A program made the position numbers and the translations under genes. A DNA stretch of 64,000 bases from Candidatus Fermentithermobacillaceae bacterium (GTDB lineage: Bacteria; Bacillota; Sulfobacillia; Fermentithermobacillales; DUSS01). Below the pieces are notes generated by a model. It was not told the origin of the DNA and searched no databases. It saw nothing but the letters and a program-made list of their open reading frames with translations. Location of the stretch: the NCBI GenBank assembly GCA_020725645.1, contig DYEQ01000072.1, forward strand, positions 1-64,000. Reading direction: 5' to 3'. Numbering within the stretch: the stretch's first letter is position 1; each line of letters starts with the position of its first letter. Below are positions 52,992 through 61,936 of the stretch, in pieces.

Positions 52992-54293
52992 CTAATCCGT
53001 TGTCCTGCCGTAGTTGTCATCTAACCTTACTACGTCATCCATCTCCGGAGTAGACGCTTCGTGAAGGACCAGATCCGTTCGGGCCCTGACCCTGTGGACA
53101 GTGCCCGGAGGGATGTCCACCGAAAGCCCCGGCTTAATCGGGATCTCCTCGCCGCCGAGGTACAGAGTTCCCTCGCCCGAGGAAAAGAACATCGTCTCAG
53201 ATTTCCGTTGGTGATACTGCAAGCTCAAAGAATGACCAGCGTTGACGTAGATGGTCTTCCCGGCGTACCTCGGGGTATGGGCCCACCATACCTCTTTGCC
53301 CCACGGTTTTTCCACCACTTTCGGCAAAGCTTCCGTCCTGTCCCGATTCATCTGAGGACCCTTCAAATACTCCTGACGGGCAAGCCATGCCGCGCCCAGA
53401 ATCGCCGCATCTACTCCCAGCGTGCTCACTACGTGCGGTATATCCCGCTTAGCTGGCAGAAACGCTCTCTTTTCCAGCTCTTCTTTGCACGCATCGAGAT
53501 AAAGCCGGAGAGCCAGGGGATTGCCCTTCGCCATTCCGCCGCCGAACACCGCAGCCTCAGGGTCGAGTACCGTGAAAACCTGGGCCAGACCCCGACCGAG
53601 AGCGCGACCGGCGGTTTGGAGAACATCGCGAGCTCTCGCGTCGCCCGAAGCTGCCAGCGCGAACACTTCCGCCGATGGCTTGCCGTAAGCCCTTTCGATG
53701 GCCGGACCGGCGGCGAGAGCTTCGACGCAACCTTTTCTGCCACAGCCGCAGAGGGGCCCATCCGGGTTCACCTGAACGTGACCGATCTCTCCCGCGCCTC
53801 CCCAATGGCCCCGGTAAAGCTCTCCGTTCAAGATGAGCGCTCCGCCGATCCCCGTGCCGAGCGTCACGTAGACGAAGTCCTCGAATTCCCTGCCCGCGCC
53901 GAACCTCCTCTCCCCCACCGCCGCGGCGTTGGCGTCGTTCTCGAGGGTAACCGGCACTCCCAACTCTCTTTCCAGGGCCCGAGCGATTGCGAAGCCCCTC
54001 CATTTCGGAAGATTCGGCAAGGCGAGGAGCTGTTGCTCTTTGATATCCAGAGGACCCGGCGCGCCCACTCCTACTCCCAACAGTTCCGCGTTTCGATCTC
54101 CGAGGGTTTGGTTAACACCCGAAACGATCTGACGTACCAGGGATGCGATGGATTTGATGCCTTCGTCGGGGTCGTCCCTTACCGTAGGGACGCTCACGGA
54201 AAACACCACCCGTCCCGGCTCGCCGGCCAGGACGGCCCCTATTCTGGTTTTTGTGCCTCCCAGGTCTATGCCGGCGAAAATCCCGTTCACCAT
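52992..54293 (-). CDS. ROK sugar kinase fused to a phosphomannose isomerase-type cupin
   Basis: 433 residues in two domains. Residues 1-305 are a ROK kinase: ATP motif GIDLGGTKTR (8-17), catalytic Asp in LENDANAAAVGE (D120), and the zinc site H172, C182, C184, C189 (CGCGRKGC). Residues about 325-433 match the cupin end of type II phosphomannose isomerase/mannose-1-P guanylyltransferase: EKPWGKEVWW, SLSLQYHQRKSE with Q359, H361, E366, IPPGTVHRV with H400, and the typical ending DDVVRLDDNYGR. One chain could turn mannose into mannose 6-P and then fructose 6-P. GH38 and GH4 genes nearby support a mannoside pathway. The kinase specificity is not proven. Confidence 0.9.
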   Translation of the reverse strand: MVNGIFAGIDLGGTKTRIGAVLAGEPGRVVFSVSVPTVRDDPDEGIKSIASLVRQIVSGVNQTLGDRNAELLGVGVGAPGPLDIKEQQLLALPNLPKWRGFAIARALERELGVPVTLENDANAAAVGERRFGAGREFEDFVYVTLGTGIGGALILNGELYRGHWGGAGEIGHVQVNPDGPLCGCGRKGCVEALAAGPAIERAYGKPSAEVFALAASGDARARDVLQTAGRALGRGLAQVFTVLDPEAAVFGGGMAKGNPLALRLYLDACKEELEKRAFLPAKRDIPHVVSTLGVDAAILGAAWLARQEYLKGPQMNRDRTEALPKVVEKPWGKEVWWAHTPRYAGKTIYVNAGHSLSLQYHQRKSETMFFSSGEGTLYLGGEEIPIKPGLSVDIPPGTVHRVRARTDLVLHEASTPEMDDVVRLDDNYGRTTD

Positions 54294-54610
54294 TTACACG
54301 ACCTTTCGTATTCCACTGCTCTTGAGACACGAAACCCTGTGCCGTACTGAACCGATCATAGCCCAAAGAGAGGCAACAGGGGAACCGATACTCGCCTGGG
54401 GGAGCAGGACCTCTTCCTCCAGACACCAAGAAATCTCCGGCTCACGCGCGGTGCGTATGTGGGAGTCGACAGGGCAACCACTGCAAGGCGCGCAGGAACG
54501 CATCTCTCCTAATAAAAGGGCGGGTACACGGGAATTCGTGTTGCAGGTACCGGGCACATCTTGCTCGAACCGCTTATAAGGTTCGACGTTCCTCGGGAGG
54601 TGGTTCATCG
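54294..54610. other. Divergent regulatory region between ROK-PMI and GH38
   Basis: 317 bp between two divergent starts. No gene is supported. The GH38 side ends with GGGAGGTGG before the ATG; the ROK side has GAAAGG. No sigma-A pair or operator could be named. Confidence 0.5.
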
Positions 54611-57600
54611 ATGAACAAAAACGAAAACGTTCTGCCGGAGCTGTTCATCGTACCGCACACGCACTGGGACAGAGAATGGTATGCTCCTTTCCAGGAGTTC
54701 AGACGAAGGCTCGTGAATCTCATCGATGAACTCCTCGTCATACTCGACGAGGACCCTGACTTTTCCCGGTTCACATTGGACGGGCAGACGATCGTCCTCG
54801 AGGACTATCTCGAGGTCCGTCCCAAAATGGAAAGTCGTCTTAAGAAAGCGATAGCTGCCGGGCGGATTGAAGTAGGTCCCTGGTACGTGTTACCCGACGA
54901 AAACCTGGTTTCGGGAGAGGCCATCATCAGAAACCTCGAACGGGGAGTGACCATTTCCCAACGGTTCGGGCGTCCTATGATGCTTGGATACCTTCCCGAC
55001 CAGTTCGGCCATATAGCTTCGATGCCGGAGATCCTGTCAGGATTCGGAATGGACACGACCTGCTTGTGGCGGGGCGTCGGCCAAGACGTGAACAGCCCCG
55101 TATTCGTCTGGGAAGGACCGAGCGGTGCCCGAGTTACCTGCATCTACCTTCCCTTGGGCTACGGAAACGCCGTTAACCTCCCCATGAATCCGGACGAGCT
55201 CCGCCAGGAAATCGATGACATCGTGAGAAAACTCCAAACATGGCACAAAGCATGTCCTCTGCAGGGTCTCCCCTATCTTCTCATGAACGGCTCCGATCAC
55301 CAGGAAGCCCAAAAAGGCCTTCCCGCCGCCTTAAAGTGGGCCCTCGACGGCAGAAGAACCTGGCAAATCGGCACTCTGCCAGAATATGCAGCTATAGTTC
55401 GAAGGCTGGTCGGCAAGGACGCGAGTCTTTCGGCGCATGTATTAGACGTTCATGAAGGTGAACTGCGTTCCCCGCTTCGCGCTCCCCTTCTCGTGGGGGT
55501 AACATCGGTTCGTCATTGGATCAAGCAGCGAGACTGGCAGCTTTCCCGCGATCTCGAGAAATACGCGGAGCCCCTTTCGGCACTGACGAGTCTCGCCGAC
55601 ACCGAACCTCCCAACTCCCAAGCTTACCTCGATGTCGCGTGGAAGTATCTCCTGCAGAACCAGCCCCACGACAGCATCTGCGGCTGCAGCGTGGACCAGG
55701 TTCATACCGATATGTCCTACAGGTTCGACCAATGTGAAATGGTCGTAAGAAAGCAAGTGGAAGAAGCGGGCAAAGCTCTGGCAGCGCAAGTCGACCGCTC
55801 TTTCGCAGGTGACCGGCCGGTCATCGTCGTTTATAACCCGGGCCCCGAGACGGACCAAGCTTTGGCCGAGGTGTCCCTGCGCGGCTTCCCGCCGGGAACG
55901 AACTACCTGGAAGATGCAGATGGGAACCTCTACCCGGTCCAGGTCAGGGCCGGCGGTTCCTCTATGATGCTCGAAGAAGACTTCTCTCCGAGCCAGATTC
56001 GTTTTTACTTTAGGTTCCTCAAAGGCCGCAAGTTCTTGAACTTCTACATAAACGACGCCCGCATTTCGTCGCCAGACTCCGGTTGGATCTTGCTGGAACT
56101 TGAAACGAGTGACCATCTCGAGGGAGACCTCGACGTCGAAGCTTTGAAGCGGGAACTCCTCTCAAGAATGGAAGCACAACCTCCCGGATTCAAAGTCCGG
56201 GTCCGAATCAGGACTTCCGGAGACCTCCAAGCTGTGTTTCGCCCGGGGCTCATGCCGTCGCTGGGGGTGAAGACCTTTGCCCCTGCTACAACCGCCAACT
56301 GGGGCCGAGAATCTGCGCCGAACGCAACGGCTTCGTCCGCAGACAGGAGCATTACACCTTCCCGCACGCCGAATAACGGGATCATACAGCCGGAAAACGC
56401 ACGGGGCACGCCCTCCTTCCCCTCGACCGCCGGCCGGCTTTCCGTCTCCAAAAGGCACCTTGAAAACGAGTTCTTCCGCGTTGAACTCACCAAAGACGGG
56501 TACTTCGTCGTGACCGACCTCCGAACAGGCGTGGTGTATCCTGCCATAAATCTCTTCGTAGACGGGGGAGACCGCGGCGATGAGTACAACTGGGACCCGC
56601 CGGCGTCGGACAAACTGGTAAGCCGGCCGGTCCGAAGTTTCCTACCCTTCCGGTGCCCGCTACGTGTGTCCATTGAGGAAAAAGGACCGGTACGGGCCAC
56701 CCTTCGAGTGGAGATGATTTACGCTGTACCCCGGGCTTTAGCCAGGGACAGGGACTCCAGAGACAAAAGGAAGGTTCCGCTCAAGATCATCACCAGGGTC
56801 TCCTTGGCGTCGGGAATCAGACGAATCGATTTTAAGACAACTGTGGAAAACCAGGCTCGGGACCATAGGCTTCGGGTGCACTTCCGCGTCCCGTTTATAG
56901 CGGAAAAATCCTATGCCGGCTGCCAATTTGCCGTGGTAGAAAGGAGCGTCCGTCCCGTGGCGGGCCTGAGCGAACCAACGCAGGCCGGCCAAACGACCCC
57001 CCCTGCCGAGACCCCGGTCGGTACCCATCCCATGCGGGATTTCGTGGACGTAAGCGACGGGACGAAGGGACTCGCCATCTCCACGAAGGGGCTCTTCGAG
57101 TATGAGGTGATTCCTGGAAAAGACTCGAGCGATCTCGCCATCACTCTGATGAGGTGCGTCGGGTATCTCTCCAGGCCCGACCTGCGTTTGAGGCCCGGAA
57201 ACGCAGGACCTGAAATCGAAACACCCGGTGCTCAATGCCTCGGCCGGTGGCCCTTTGAGTACTCGATTTATCCGCACGCCGGTCTCTGGGACGAATCTCG
57301 GGTGCATGCCTTCGCCCAAGCTTATCAGGCGCCTCCTCTGGCATTTCCGCCCGAAGAGCAGAAGAAAGCGCCGCGCATTCCGCCTGCAGCTGCTTTCTTC
57401 CACATCGATAACCCGGATCTCGTCTGGAGCGCCATGAGGAAGACCGCTGAAGGCGGCCTTCATCTCAGGTTTTATAATGTCTCGAACCGCCCGGGGCAGG
57501 CGAAGCTCGTGAGTCTCTTCCCGCTGCAGGAGGCAACCCTGGTAGACCTCGCCGGAAATCCCTTATCTCAGGCAAGTGGTCTGCCTTCGGCCAAGCTGAT

Positions 57601-57763
57601 CAACAATAACGCCGTTGAACTGCGCTACGGGCCGTGTCAAATCATCACCTTGAAGCTTTCGGCTGTGCAGGCCCCTCAGCCTCACGGAGCCGGCCGAATG
57701 TGCCCGCTTACATCTCAAGACGAAGTTGAACCATCGAAGAACTGCGGCAGAAACTCCCTGTGA
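54611..57763 (+). CDS. GH38 alpha-mannosidase
   Basis: 1050 residues. The catalytic domain has the zinc ligands H18 and D20 in PHTHWDREW and the nucleophile D130 in GYLPDQFGH. A late NGSDHQEAQKGLP gives the fourth ligand His. A three-helix bundle and a long beta-rich C-terminal half follow, as in the family. A Ser/Pro/Thr-rich linker (about 555-605) is unusual. No signal peptide, so it acts in the cytoplasm, perhaps on imported oligosaccharides or on phospho-mannosides as E. coli MngB does. It overlaps the GH4 gene tail to tail by 49 bases. Confidence 0.93.
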   Translation: MNKNENVLPELFIVPHTHWDREWYAPFQEFRRRLVNLIDELLVILDEDPDFSRFTLDGQTIVLEDYLEVRPKMESRLKKAIAAGRIEVGPWYVLPDENLVSGEAIIRNLERGVTISQRFGRPMMLGYLPDQFGHIASMPEILSGFGMDTTCLWRGVGQDVNSPVFVWEGPSGARVTCIYLPLGYGNAVNLPMNPDELRQEIDDIVRKLQTWHKACPLQGLPYLLMNGSDHQEAQKGLPAALKWALDGRRTWQIGTLPEYAAIVRRLVGKDASLSAHVLDVHEGELRSPLRAPLLVGVTSVRHWIKQRDWQLSRDLEKYAEPLSALTSLADTEPPNSQAYLDVAWKYLLQNQPHDSICGCSVDQVHTDMSYRFDQCEMVVRKQVEEAGKALAAQVDRSFAGDRPVIVVYNPGPETDQALAEVSLRGFPPGTNYLEDADGNLYPVQVRAGGSSMMLEEDFSPSQIRFYFRFLKGRKFLNFYINDARISSPDSGWILLELETSDHLEGDLDVEALKRELLSRMEAQPPGFKVRVRIRTSGDLQAVFRPGLMPSLGVKTFAPATTANWGRESAPNATASSADRSITPSRTPNNGIIQPENARGTPSFPSTAGRLSVSKRHLENEFFRVELTKDGYFVVTDLRTGVVYPAINLFVDGGDRGDEYNWDPPASDKLVSRPVRSFLPFRCPLRVSIEEKGPVRATLRVEMIYAVPRALARDRDSRDKRKVPLKIITRVSLASGIRRIDFKTTVENQARDHRLRVHFRVPFIAEKSYAGCQFAVVERSVRPVAGLSEPTQAGQTTPPAETPVGTHPMRDFVDVSDGTKGLAISTKGLFEYEVIPGKDSSDLAITLMRCVGYLSRPDLRLRPGNAGPEIETPGAQCLGRWPFEYSIYPHAGLWDESRVHAFAQAYQAPPLAFPPEEQKKAPRIPPAAAFFHIDNPDLVWSAMRKTAEGGLHLRFYNVSNRPGQAKLVSLFPLQEATLVDLAGNPLSQASGLPSAKLINNNAVELRYGPCQIITLKLSAVQAPQPHGAGRMCPLTSQDEVEPSKNCGRNSL

Positions 57764-59043
57764 GCTTCCAGAAGCTCATCCACGAGCTTTTCCGCGACCG
57801 CTTTCGAAGGCACCAGGGGATTTGTGGCCATTGCCTCTACGGCAAGAGACCTGTCCCCCTCAAGTGCAGCTTGGGCGTTGACGATTTCCGCCTCCTGGAT
57901 TCTCCTGATGAGGGTAGCCTGTTTTTCCGTTAGAGGAGGCACCGGGACAGGCCGCCACCCATCAGGACCGACGTCCGCGGGAAACTGCGCTGCGTGTCCC
58001 TGGGGAAGACCAGGCACGTTTCCTTCGTTTCGTTGTTGAATGATAAACCGGGCCCTTCGCCCTGAAAGAAGGGTCAGGATGACGCTGGCGGCCAGATCGC
58101 TGTGGGAAGCATGACCGCGGTGCATCCTTAACCGCGGCTTCGGGCTTGCCGCTTCTTTCTGGTAATAGGCATACAGCCTTTCTACCCGATCCATGAGATA
58201 CTCAGCCCGGGTCATTTTCACCTTCGACAGACGGGAGAAGACTATGTCGGTGTAATAGTAGTATCGCAGGTAAGGGTCGGGGAGCGAACCGTGTTCTTTC
58301 ACCAGTCTTATTGTGCCGAAAACCTCGCCGATCGGACGAACAAGAGAAGGAATCCACCTGGCCCACGAGCGGATCTTGGGCAGAACGTCCCTGACTTCCC
58401 CCTGTTCGCCCCGGGCGGGTTTAAGGTAAAGGTGATCAACCCATCCCGCGTGGTTGATACCCCGGTACTCCATCTCCAGTCTTGACGGTTCGACCCGCAA
58501 GAGCCTTGCGATTTCATGCTGAACCCCGCTGGGCTCATCGCACAGCGCGAGGAACCGTGCGTTCGGGTACTTCTTCAAAACCGCCTCGCATACCATCCCG
58601 GCGGGATTGGTGTACGATATGAACCAAAATCCCGGTTCAGCTCGCTTGAAAGCGGTATCCAGGAGGTCCATCACCACCGGTATAGACCGCCACGCGAAGC
58701 TCAGTCCTCCGGGTCCCACCGTCTCCTGTCCGATAACCCCGTGTCGGAGCGGGATACGTTCGTCGAGAGCTCGATGCCGGAGTCCACCGGGGCGCGGCTG
58801 AGCTAAAACAAATCTGGCCCCGTCAAGAGCTTCGTCCTTGTCAAGGGTATAGGTGACCTTTAGCTCGGCGCGAGCTTCATTTGCGAGAGCTTGCCCAAGC
58901 GATGCGATGATCCGTGCCGGTTCTTCGGCCACATCGTACAGGACCCAATACCAGCCAGCAAACAGATCCTTCTCCCGCAAGAGTGAAAGAAGGATGTCGG
59001 GAGTGTAAGCACTACCTCCCCCGACGATGGTAAGCTTGTTCAC
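57715..59043 (-). CDS. GH4 family glycosidase (6-phospho-beta-glucosidase-like)
   Basis: NAD- and Mn-dependent glycosidase of 442 residues. N-terminal NAD fold KLTIVGGGSAYTPDILLSLL; QETVGPGGLSFAWRS; metal Cys in ALCDEPSGVQ and His in GINHAGWVDHLY; C-terminal LVPSKAVAEKLVDELLEAH. The CDEPSG motif and INHAGW point to the 6-phospho-beta-glucosidase branch rather than alpha-galactosidase, with modest certainty. GTG start. Tandem 11-bp repeats lie in its upstream region. Confidence 0.92.
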   Translation of the reverse strand: MNKLTIVGGGSAYTPDILLSLLREKDLFAGWYWVLYDVAEEPARIIASLGQALANEARAELKVTYTLDKDEALDGARFVLAQPRPGGLRHRALDERIPLRHGVIGQETVGPGGLSFAWRSIPVVMDLLDTAFKRAEPGFWFISYTNPAGMVCEAVLKKYPNARFLALCDEPSGVQHEIARLLRVEPSRLEMEYRGINHAGWVDHLYLKPARGEQGEVRDVLPKIRSWARWIPSLVRPIGEVFGTIRLVKEHGSLPDPYLRYYYYTDIVFSRLSKVKMTRAEYLMDRVERLYAYYQKEAASPKPRLRMHRGHASHSDLAASVILTLLSGRRARFIIQQRNEGNVPGLPQGHAAQFPADVGPDGWRPVPVPPLTEKQATLIRRIQEAEIVNAQAALEGDRSLAVEAMATNPLVPSKAVAEKLVDELLEAHREFLPQFFDGSTSS

Positions 59044-59064
59044 CGTGCCGTCACCTCTCCACGT

Positions 59065-59130
59065 TTCAGCCTGTGTTTAGCCTTTGCTCAGCCTCTGTTC
59101 AGCCTCGTTTCAGCTTCTTTTCAGTCTGGA
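59065..59130. repeat. Six tandem 11-bp repeats upstream of the GH4 gene
   Basis: Six units of 11 bases with consensus TTCAGCCTCTG run without gaps: 59065, 59076, 59087, 59098, 59109 and 59120. Read on the minus strand each gives AGGCTGAA. The array lies 22 bp upstream of the GH4 start. One helical turn per unit suggests a protein-binding array or a slippage-prone tract. Confidence 0.8.
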
Positions 59131-59280
59131 TTTGCGCTACGCCCCATCGTGCGTGGAGGCGAGCTTTCCTATACCACAGGCGACCCTTTGCTCATTCAAC
59201 GAGGGCAGGTTCGGCACCTTCCCGGGGAGCAACATTCAGCCGGGTCCCCTGAGCAAAAGCTGAATTCTGGTCATGAGGTA

Positions 59281-59309
59281 TGGACATCCGACGTTTCGTG
59301 TGCTACAAG
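59281..59309 (+). promoter_or_regulatory. Promoter of the SAM riboswitch-met operon
   Basis: TGGACA (59281-59286), 17-base spacer, TACAAG (59304-59309). Initiation near 59316 fits an RNA starting 25 nt before the aptamer. Confidence 0.55.
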
Positions 59310-59340
59310 TATCTCAATATCCAACTGAATAACCACTGGA

Positions 59341-59460
59341 CCTTATCCAGAGCAGGCGAGGGACCGGCCCCATGACCCTGCGGCAACCCGCGACGCAAAC
59401 GTCGCGAAGGTGCCAACTCCGGCAGAACCGGTCCAGCATAGGCGGTTCTGACAGATAAGG
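59341..59460 (+). ncRNA. SAM-I (S-box) riboswitch aptamer
   Basis: P1 is CCTTATC (59341-59347) paired with GATAAGG (59454-59460). The S-box core is present in order: CAGAGCAGGCGAGGGA, CTGCGGCAACCC, a P3 arm GCGACG/CGTCGC, GGTGCCAACTCC, GGCAG, and TGACAGATAAGG. SAM binding should shut off metNIQ. Confidence 0.95.
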
Positions 59461-59463
59461 GGA

Positions 59464-59514
59464 CGAAAATGTGCCTCTCTTCCTGTCAGGGAGGCATTTT
59501 CGTTTCCTCGGTGG
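59464..59514 (+). terminator. Riboswitch expression-platform terminator
   Basis: CGAAAAT and GCCTC pair with GAGGC and ATTTTCG (small bulge) and the stem is followed by TTTCCTC. It directly follows the aptamer and ends 10-20 nt before metN. Confidence 0.85.
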
Positions 59515-59523
59515 GGTGATTCT

Positions 59524-60219
59524 ATGATAACCGTCGAGCACCTTTGCAAATCCTACAATGGACCACATGGCCCCATAAAGGTTCTCAATGACGTGAGTTT
59601 CCAGGTACAACGCGGCGAAATCTTCGGTATCTACGGACCGTCAGGGGTCGGAAAAACTACTCTTCTTCGCTGTCTTTCGCTCCTGGAAAAACCCGATTCC
59701 GGTGACATCTTCATCGCCCGGGAGAAAGTCTCGTCCTTAGCAGGCAAGGACGCAAGACATGTGAGACTGCGTTTGGGCTTGAGCGTTGTGTTTCAGGGGT
59801 ACAATCTCCTGAACTCCAGGACCGCCCTGGGAAACGTGATGCTTCCCCTCGAGATCAGAAGGGTTCCCAGGGCCGAAGCCAGATCGAAGGCAAAGGAGCT
59901 TCTGAAACTCACCGGGCTCGGGTCACGACAAGACTTTTATCCTTCGAACTTGTCCGGAGGTGAAAAGCAACGGGTCGCCATAGCTCGAGCACTCGTTACT
60001 GAACCGCGGGTCCTGCTCTTGGACGAGCCCACATCCGCTCTGGACCGGGAAACAGCTATCTCCATCTTACAGCTCGTGGAAAAGCTCAATCGCATCTACT
60101 CCGTGACGGTGCTGATCGTGACGCACCAAATAGAGCTGGCCAGACCGATTACGAGTAGGGGAATCTTCATGTCTCCAAACGGGAAGGGCGTGGAGGTGAA
60201 AGAGAATGTCGTCAATTGA
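59524..60219 (+). CDS. metN: Methionine ABC transporter ATP-binding protein, short form
   Basis: ATPase of the methionine importer, 231 residues: Walker A GPSGVGKTT (about 38-46), Q loop VFQGYNLL, signature LSGGEKQRVAIARAL, Walker B VLLLDEPTSALD. The usual C-terminal NIL (ACT-like) domain that senses methionine is absent; full MetN has about 340 residues. Control may rest only on the riboswitch. GGTGGGGTG upstream serves as ribosome site. Overlaps metI by 14 bases. Confidence 0.92.
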   Translation: MITVEHLCKSYNGPHGPIKVLNDVSFQVQRGEIFGIYGPSGVGKTTLLRCLSLLEKPDSGDIFIAREKVSSLAGKDARHVRLRLGLSVVFQGYNLLNSRTALGNVMLPLEIRRVPRAEARSKAKELLKLTGLGSRQDFYPSNLSGGEKQRVAIARALVTEPRVLLLDEPTSALDRETAISILQLVEKLNRIYSVTVLIVTHQIELARPITSRGIFMSPNGKGVEVKENVVN

Positions 60220-60862
60220 GAGGACCGTAGCTTTACTCTGGCCGGCAACCCTTGAAACGTTCGCAATGGTGGCGTGGTCGCTCTTCCTTTCGCATCTCCT
60301 GGGGATCCCTCTCGGCCTCCTTTTGGTGCTCACGGGACCCGGGGGAGTCGCTGAAAACAAGCTCGCATACAGGATTCTTGATGCCGCCGTAAACTTCGGG
60401 CGCTCGGTACCTTTTGTGATCTTGACGGTGAGCGTGGTGCCCCTCACGCGTTTTCTCACGGGTACGTCCATCGGTCCGGTGGCAGCAGTGGTCCCCCTTA
60501 CCCTCGCGGCCTTACCCTTCGTGGCGAGACTTACCGAGACCGCGGTTCTTACAGTGGATCGGGGAACCATCGAGGCGTGCATATCCATGGGCGCTTCCCG
60601 GTTTGACCTGATAAGGTTCGTTTTCATTCCCGAGTCCCTTCCCTCCCTGGTCTCGGGTATGGCCATAACCGCGGTGAACCTGGTGGGCTACTCAGCCATG
60701 GCCGGCGCTATCGGCGGAGGCGGTCTCGGCGATCTGGCCGTCAGGTTCGGGTACCAGCGTTGGGAGACCGGAATCATGCTGGCCTCGGTGGCGGTCCTTG
60801 TCGCGGGCGTTCAGATCATCCAGCTCCTCGGCGACAGGATATCGCGCCGGCTAAGGAGGTGA
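60206..60862 (+). CDS. metI: Methionine ABC transporter permease
   Basis: 218 residues with five likely membrane helices. The EAA-type coupling loop is TIEACISMGASRFDLIRFVFI. SVPFVILTVSVVPLTR-like sequence (GRSVPFVILTVSVV) and MAGAIGGGGLGDLAVRFGYQ are hallmarks of MetI. It overlaps metN and precedes metQ. Confidence 0.95.
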   Translation: MSSIERTVALLWPATLETFAMVAWSLFLSHLLGIPLGLLLVLTGPGGVAENKLAYRILDAAVNFGRSVPFVILTVSVVPLTRFLTGTSIGPVAAVVPLTLAALPFVARLTETAVLTVDRGTIEACISMGASRFDLIRFVFIPESLPSLVSGMAITAVNLVGYSAMAGAIGGGGLGDLAVRFGYQRWETGIMLASVAVLVAGVQIIQLLGDRISRRLRR

Positions 60863-61025
60863 CGGAGCGACGCAGCAGTTGAGACATGTGTCCGTTACAG
60901 GCCATTGAACTACCCAAACACGCCGTCAGGCGCAGTAAGGGTACAAGACCGGGGGTACATCCAATCCTGGTTTGCGGCTGGAAAGACGCAAAAGGAGTGC
61001 TCCCACAGAAGAAGAGGTGAGGTAA

Positions 61026-61847
61026 ATGAAGAGGTCAAGATCAGTTTCTTCCGCAGTTACACTGCCCGTCGTCGCCCTCATATGTCTCGTCGTGTTTTCC
61101 ACGGCACTCGGGGGCTGCCGTAAGCACCAGAAATCACTTAAGGTAGGAGCCACCTCGGTACCTCATGCGGAGATCCTGGAGTTCGTTAAACCAACCCTTG
61201 CGAAGCAGGGAATTACTCTGGAAATCGTCGAGTACAATGACTACGTCCAGCCAAATCTGCAGCTTGCCGACGGCGAGCTCGACGCCAACTACTTCCAGCA
61301 TGTACCCTACCTTGAGGATTTCTGCGCATCGCGAAAGCTCGACCTGGTTTGGGTGGCAAAGATCCACATAGAACCGATGGGAATCTACTCGAACAGGGTG
61401 AAGTCCCTCTCGGAGTTGAAGGACGGCGACAAGATAGGGATCCCGAATGACGCCACCAACGGCGGCAGAGCTCTTGCTCTCCTGGAAAAAGCAGGTCTCA
61501 TCAAACTGAAGGAAGGATTGGGCGTGAAAGCGACCGTCCAGGACATCGTCGAAAACCCGAGGAATTTCCGGATAGTGGAGATCGAAGCGCCGATGCTCCC
61601 AAGAGTGCTACCCGACCTAACGGTCGCCGTCATCAACGGCAACTTCGCCATCCAGGCGGGGCTTCAGCCGACGAAAGACGCCCTTTTCCTCGAAAGCGGC
61701 GACTCTCCCTTTGCGAACGTACTCGTTGTCCGCAAGGGAGACGAAAAGAGAAAGGACATACAGGAGCTGGCTAAAGCTCTTCAAAGCCACGATGTCAGGA
61801 AATTCATCGAGGAGAAATACAAAGGAGCGGTGATACCAGCTTTTTAA
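61026..61847 (+). CDS. metQ: Methionine-binding lipoprotein MetQ
   Basis: Substrate-binding NlpA-family lipoprotein of 273 residues. Signal peptide with lipobox ALGGC (C31). Family segments: KVGATSVPHAEILEFVKP, ELDANYFQHVPYL, IPNDATNGGRALALLEKAG, and VINGNFAIQAGLQP. Preceded by a 163-nt gap after metI and a GAGGTGAGG site. Confidence 0.95.
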   Translation: MKRSRSVSSAVTLPVVALICLVVFSTALGGCRKHQKSLKVGATSVPHAEILEFVKPTLAKQGITLEIVEYNDYVQPNLQLADGELDANYFQHVPYLEDFCASRKLDLVWVAKIHIEPMGIYSNRVKSLSELKDGDKIGIPNDATNGGRALALLEKAGLIKLKEGLGVKATVQDIVENPRNFRIVEIEAPMLPRVLPDLTVAVINGNFAIQAGLQPTKDALFLESGDSPFANVLVVRKGDEKRKDIQELAKALQSHDVRKFIEEKYKGAVIPAF

Positions 61848-61877
61848 GCGTCCGCAAGCCGGTCGAAAGTAAGCTTC

Positions 61878-61922
61878 GAAGCGCTGGGCGCCCATTACCG
61901 GAACACCCAGCGCTTCGTCTTT
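61878..61922 (+). terminator. Terminator after metQ
   Basis: GAAGCGCTGGG pairs with CCCAGCGCTTC over a 17-base loop, followed by GTCTTT. It also separates the convergent gene at 61937. Confidence 0.75.
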
Positions 61923-61936
61923 AGCCCCCTTCTTTG

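Noticed and set aside
53061-54350. 429-codon open frame on the plus strand opposite the ROK-PMI gene
   Set aside because: It is antisense to a gene with clear motifs, has no recognisable domain, and arises from the high-GC codon pattern.
54294-54608. 104-codon minus-strand frame between ROK-PMI and GH38
   Set aside because: No ribosome site, erratic composition, and it fills a divergent promoter region.
59065-59130. CRISPR-like array
   Set aside because: Units are 11 bp and contiguous with no spacers, so this is a simple tandem repeat.
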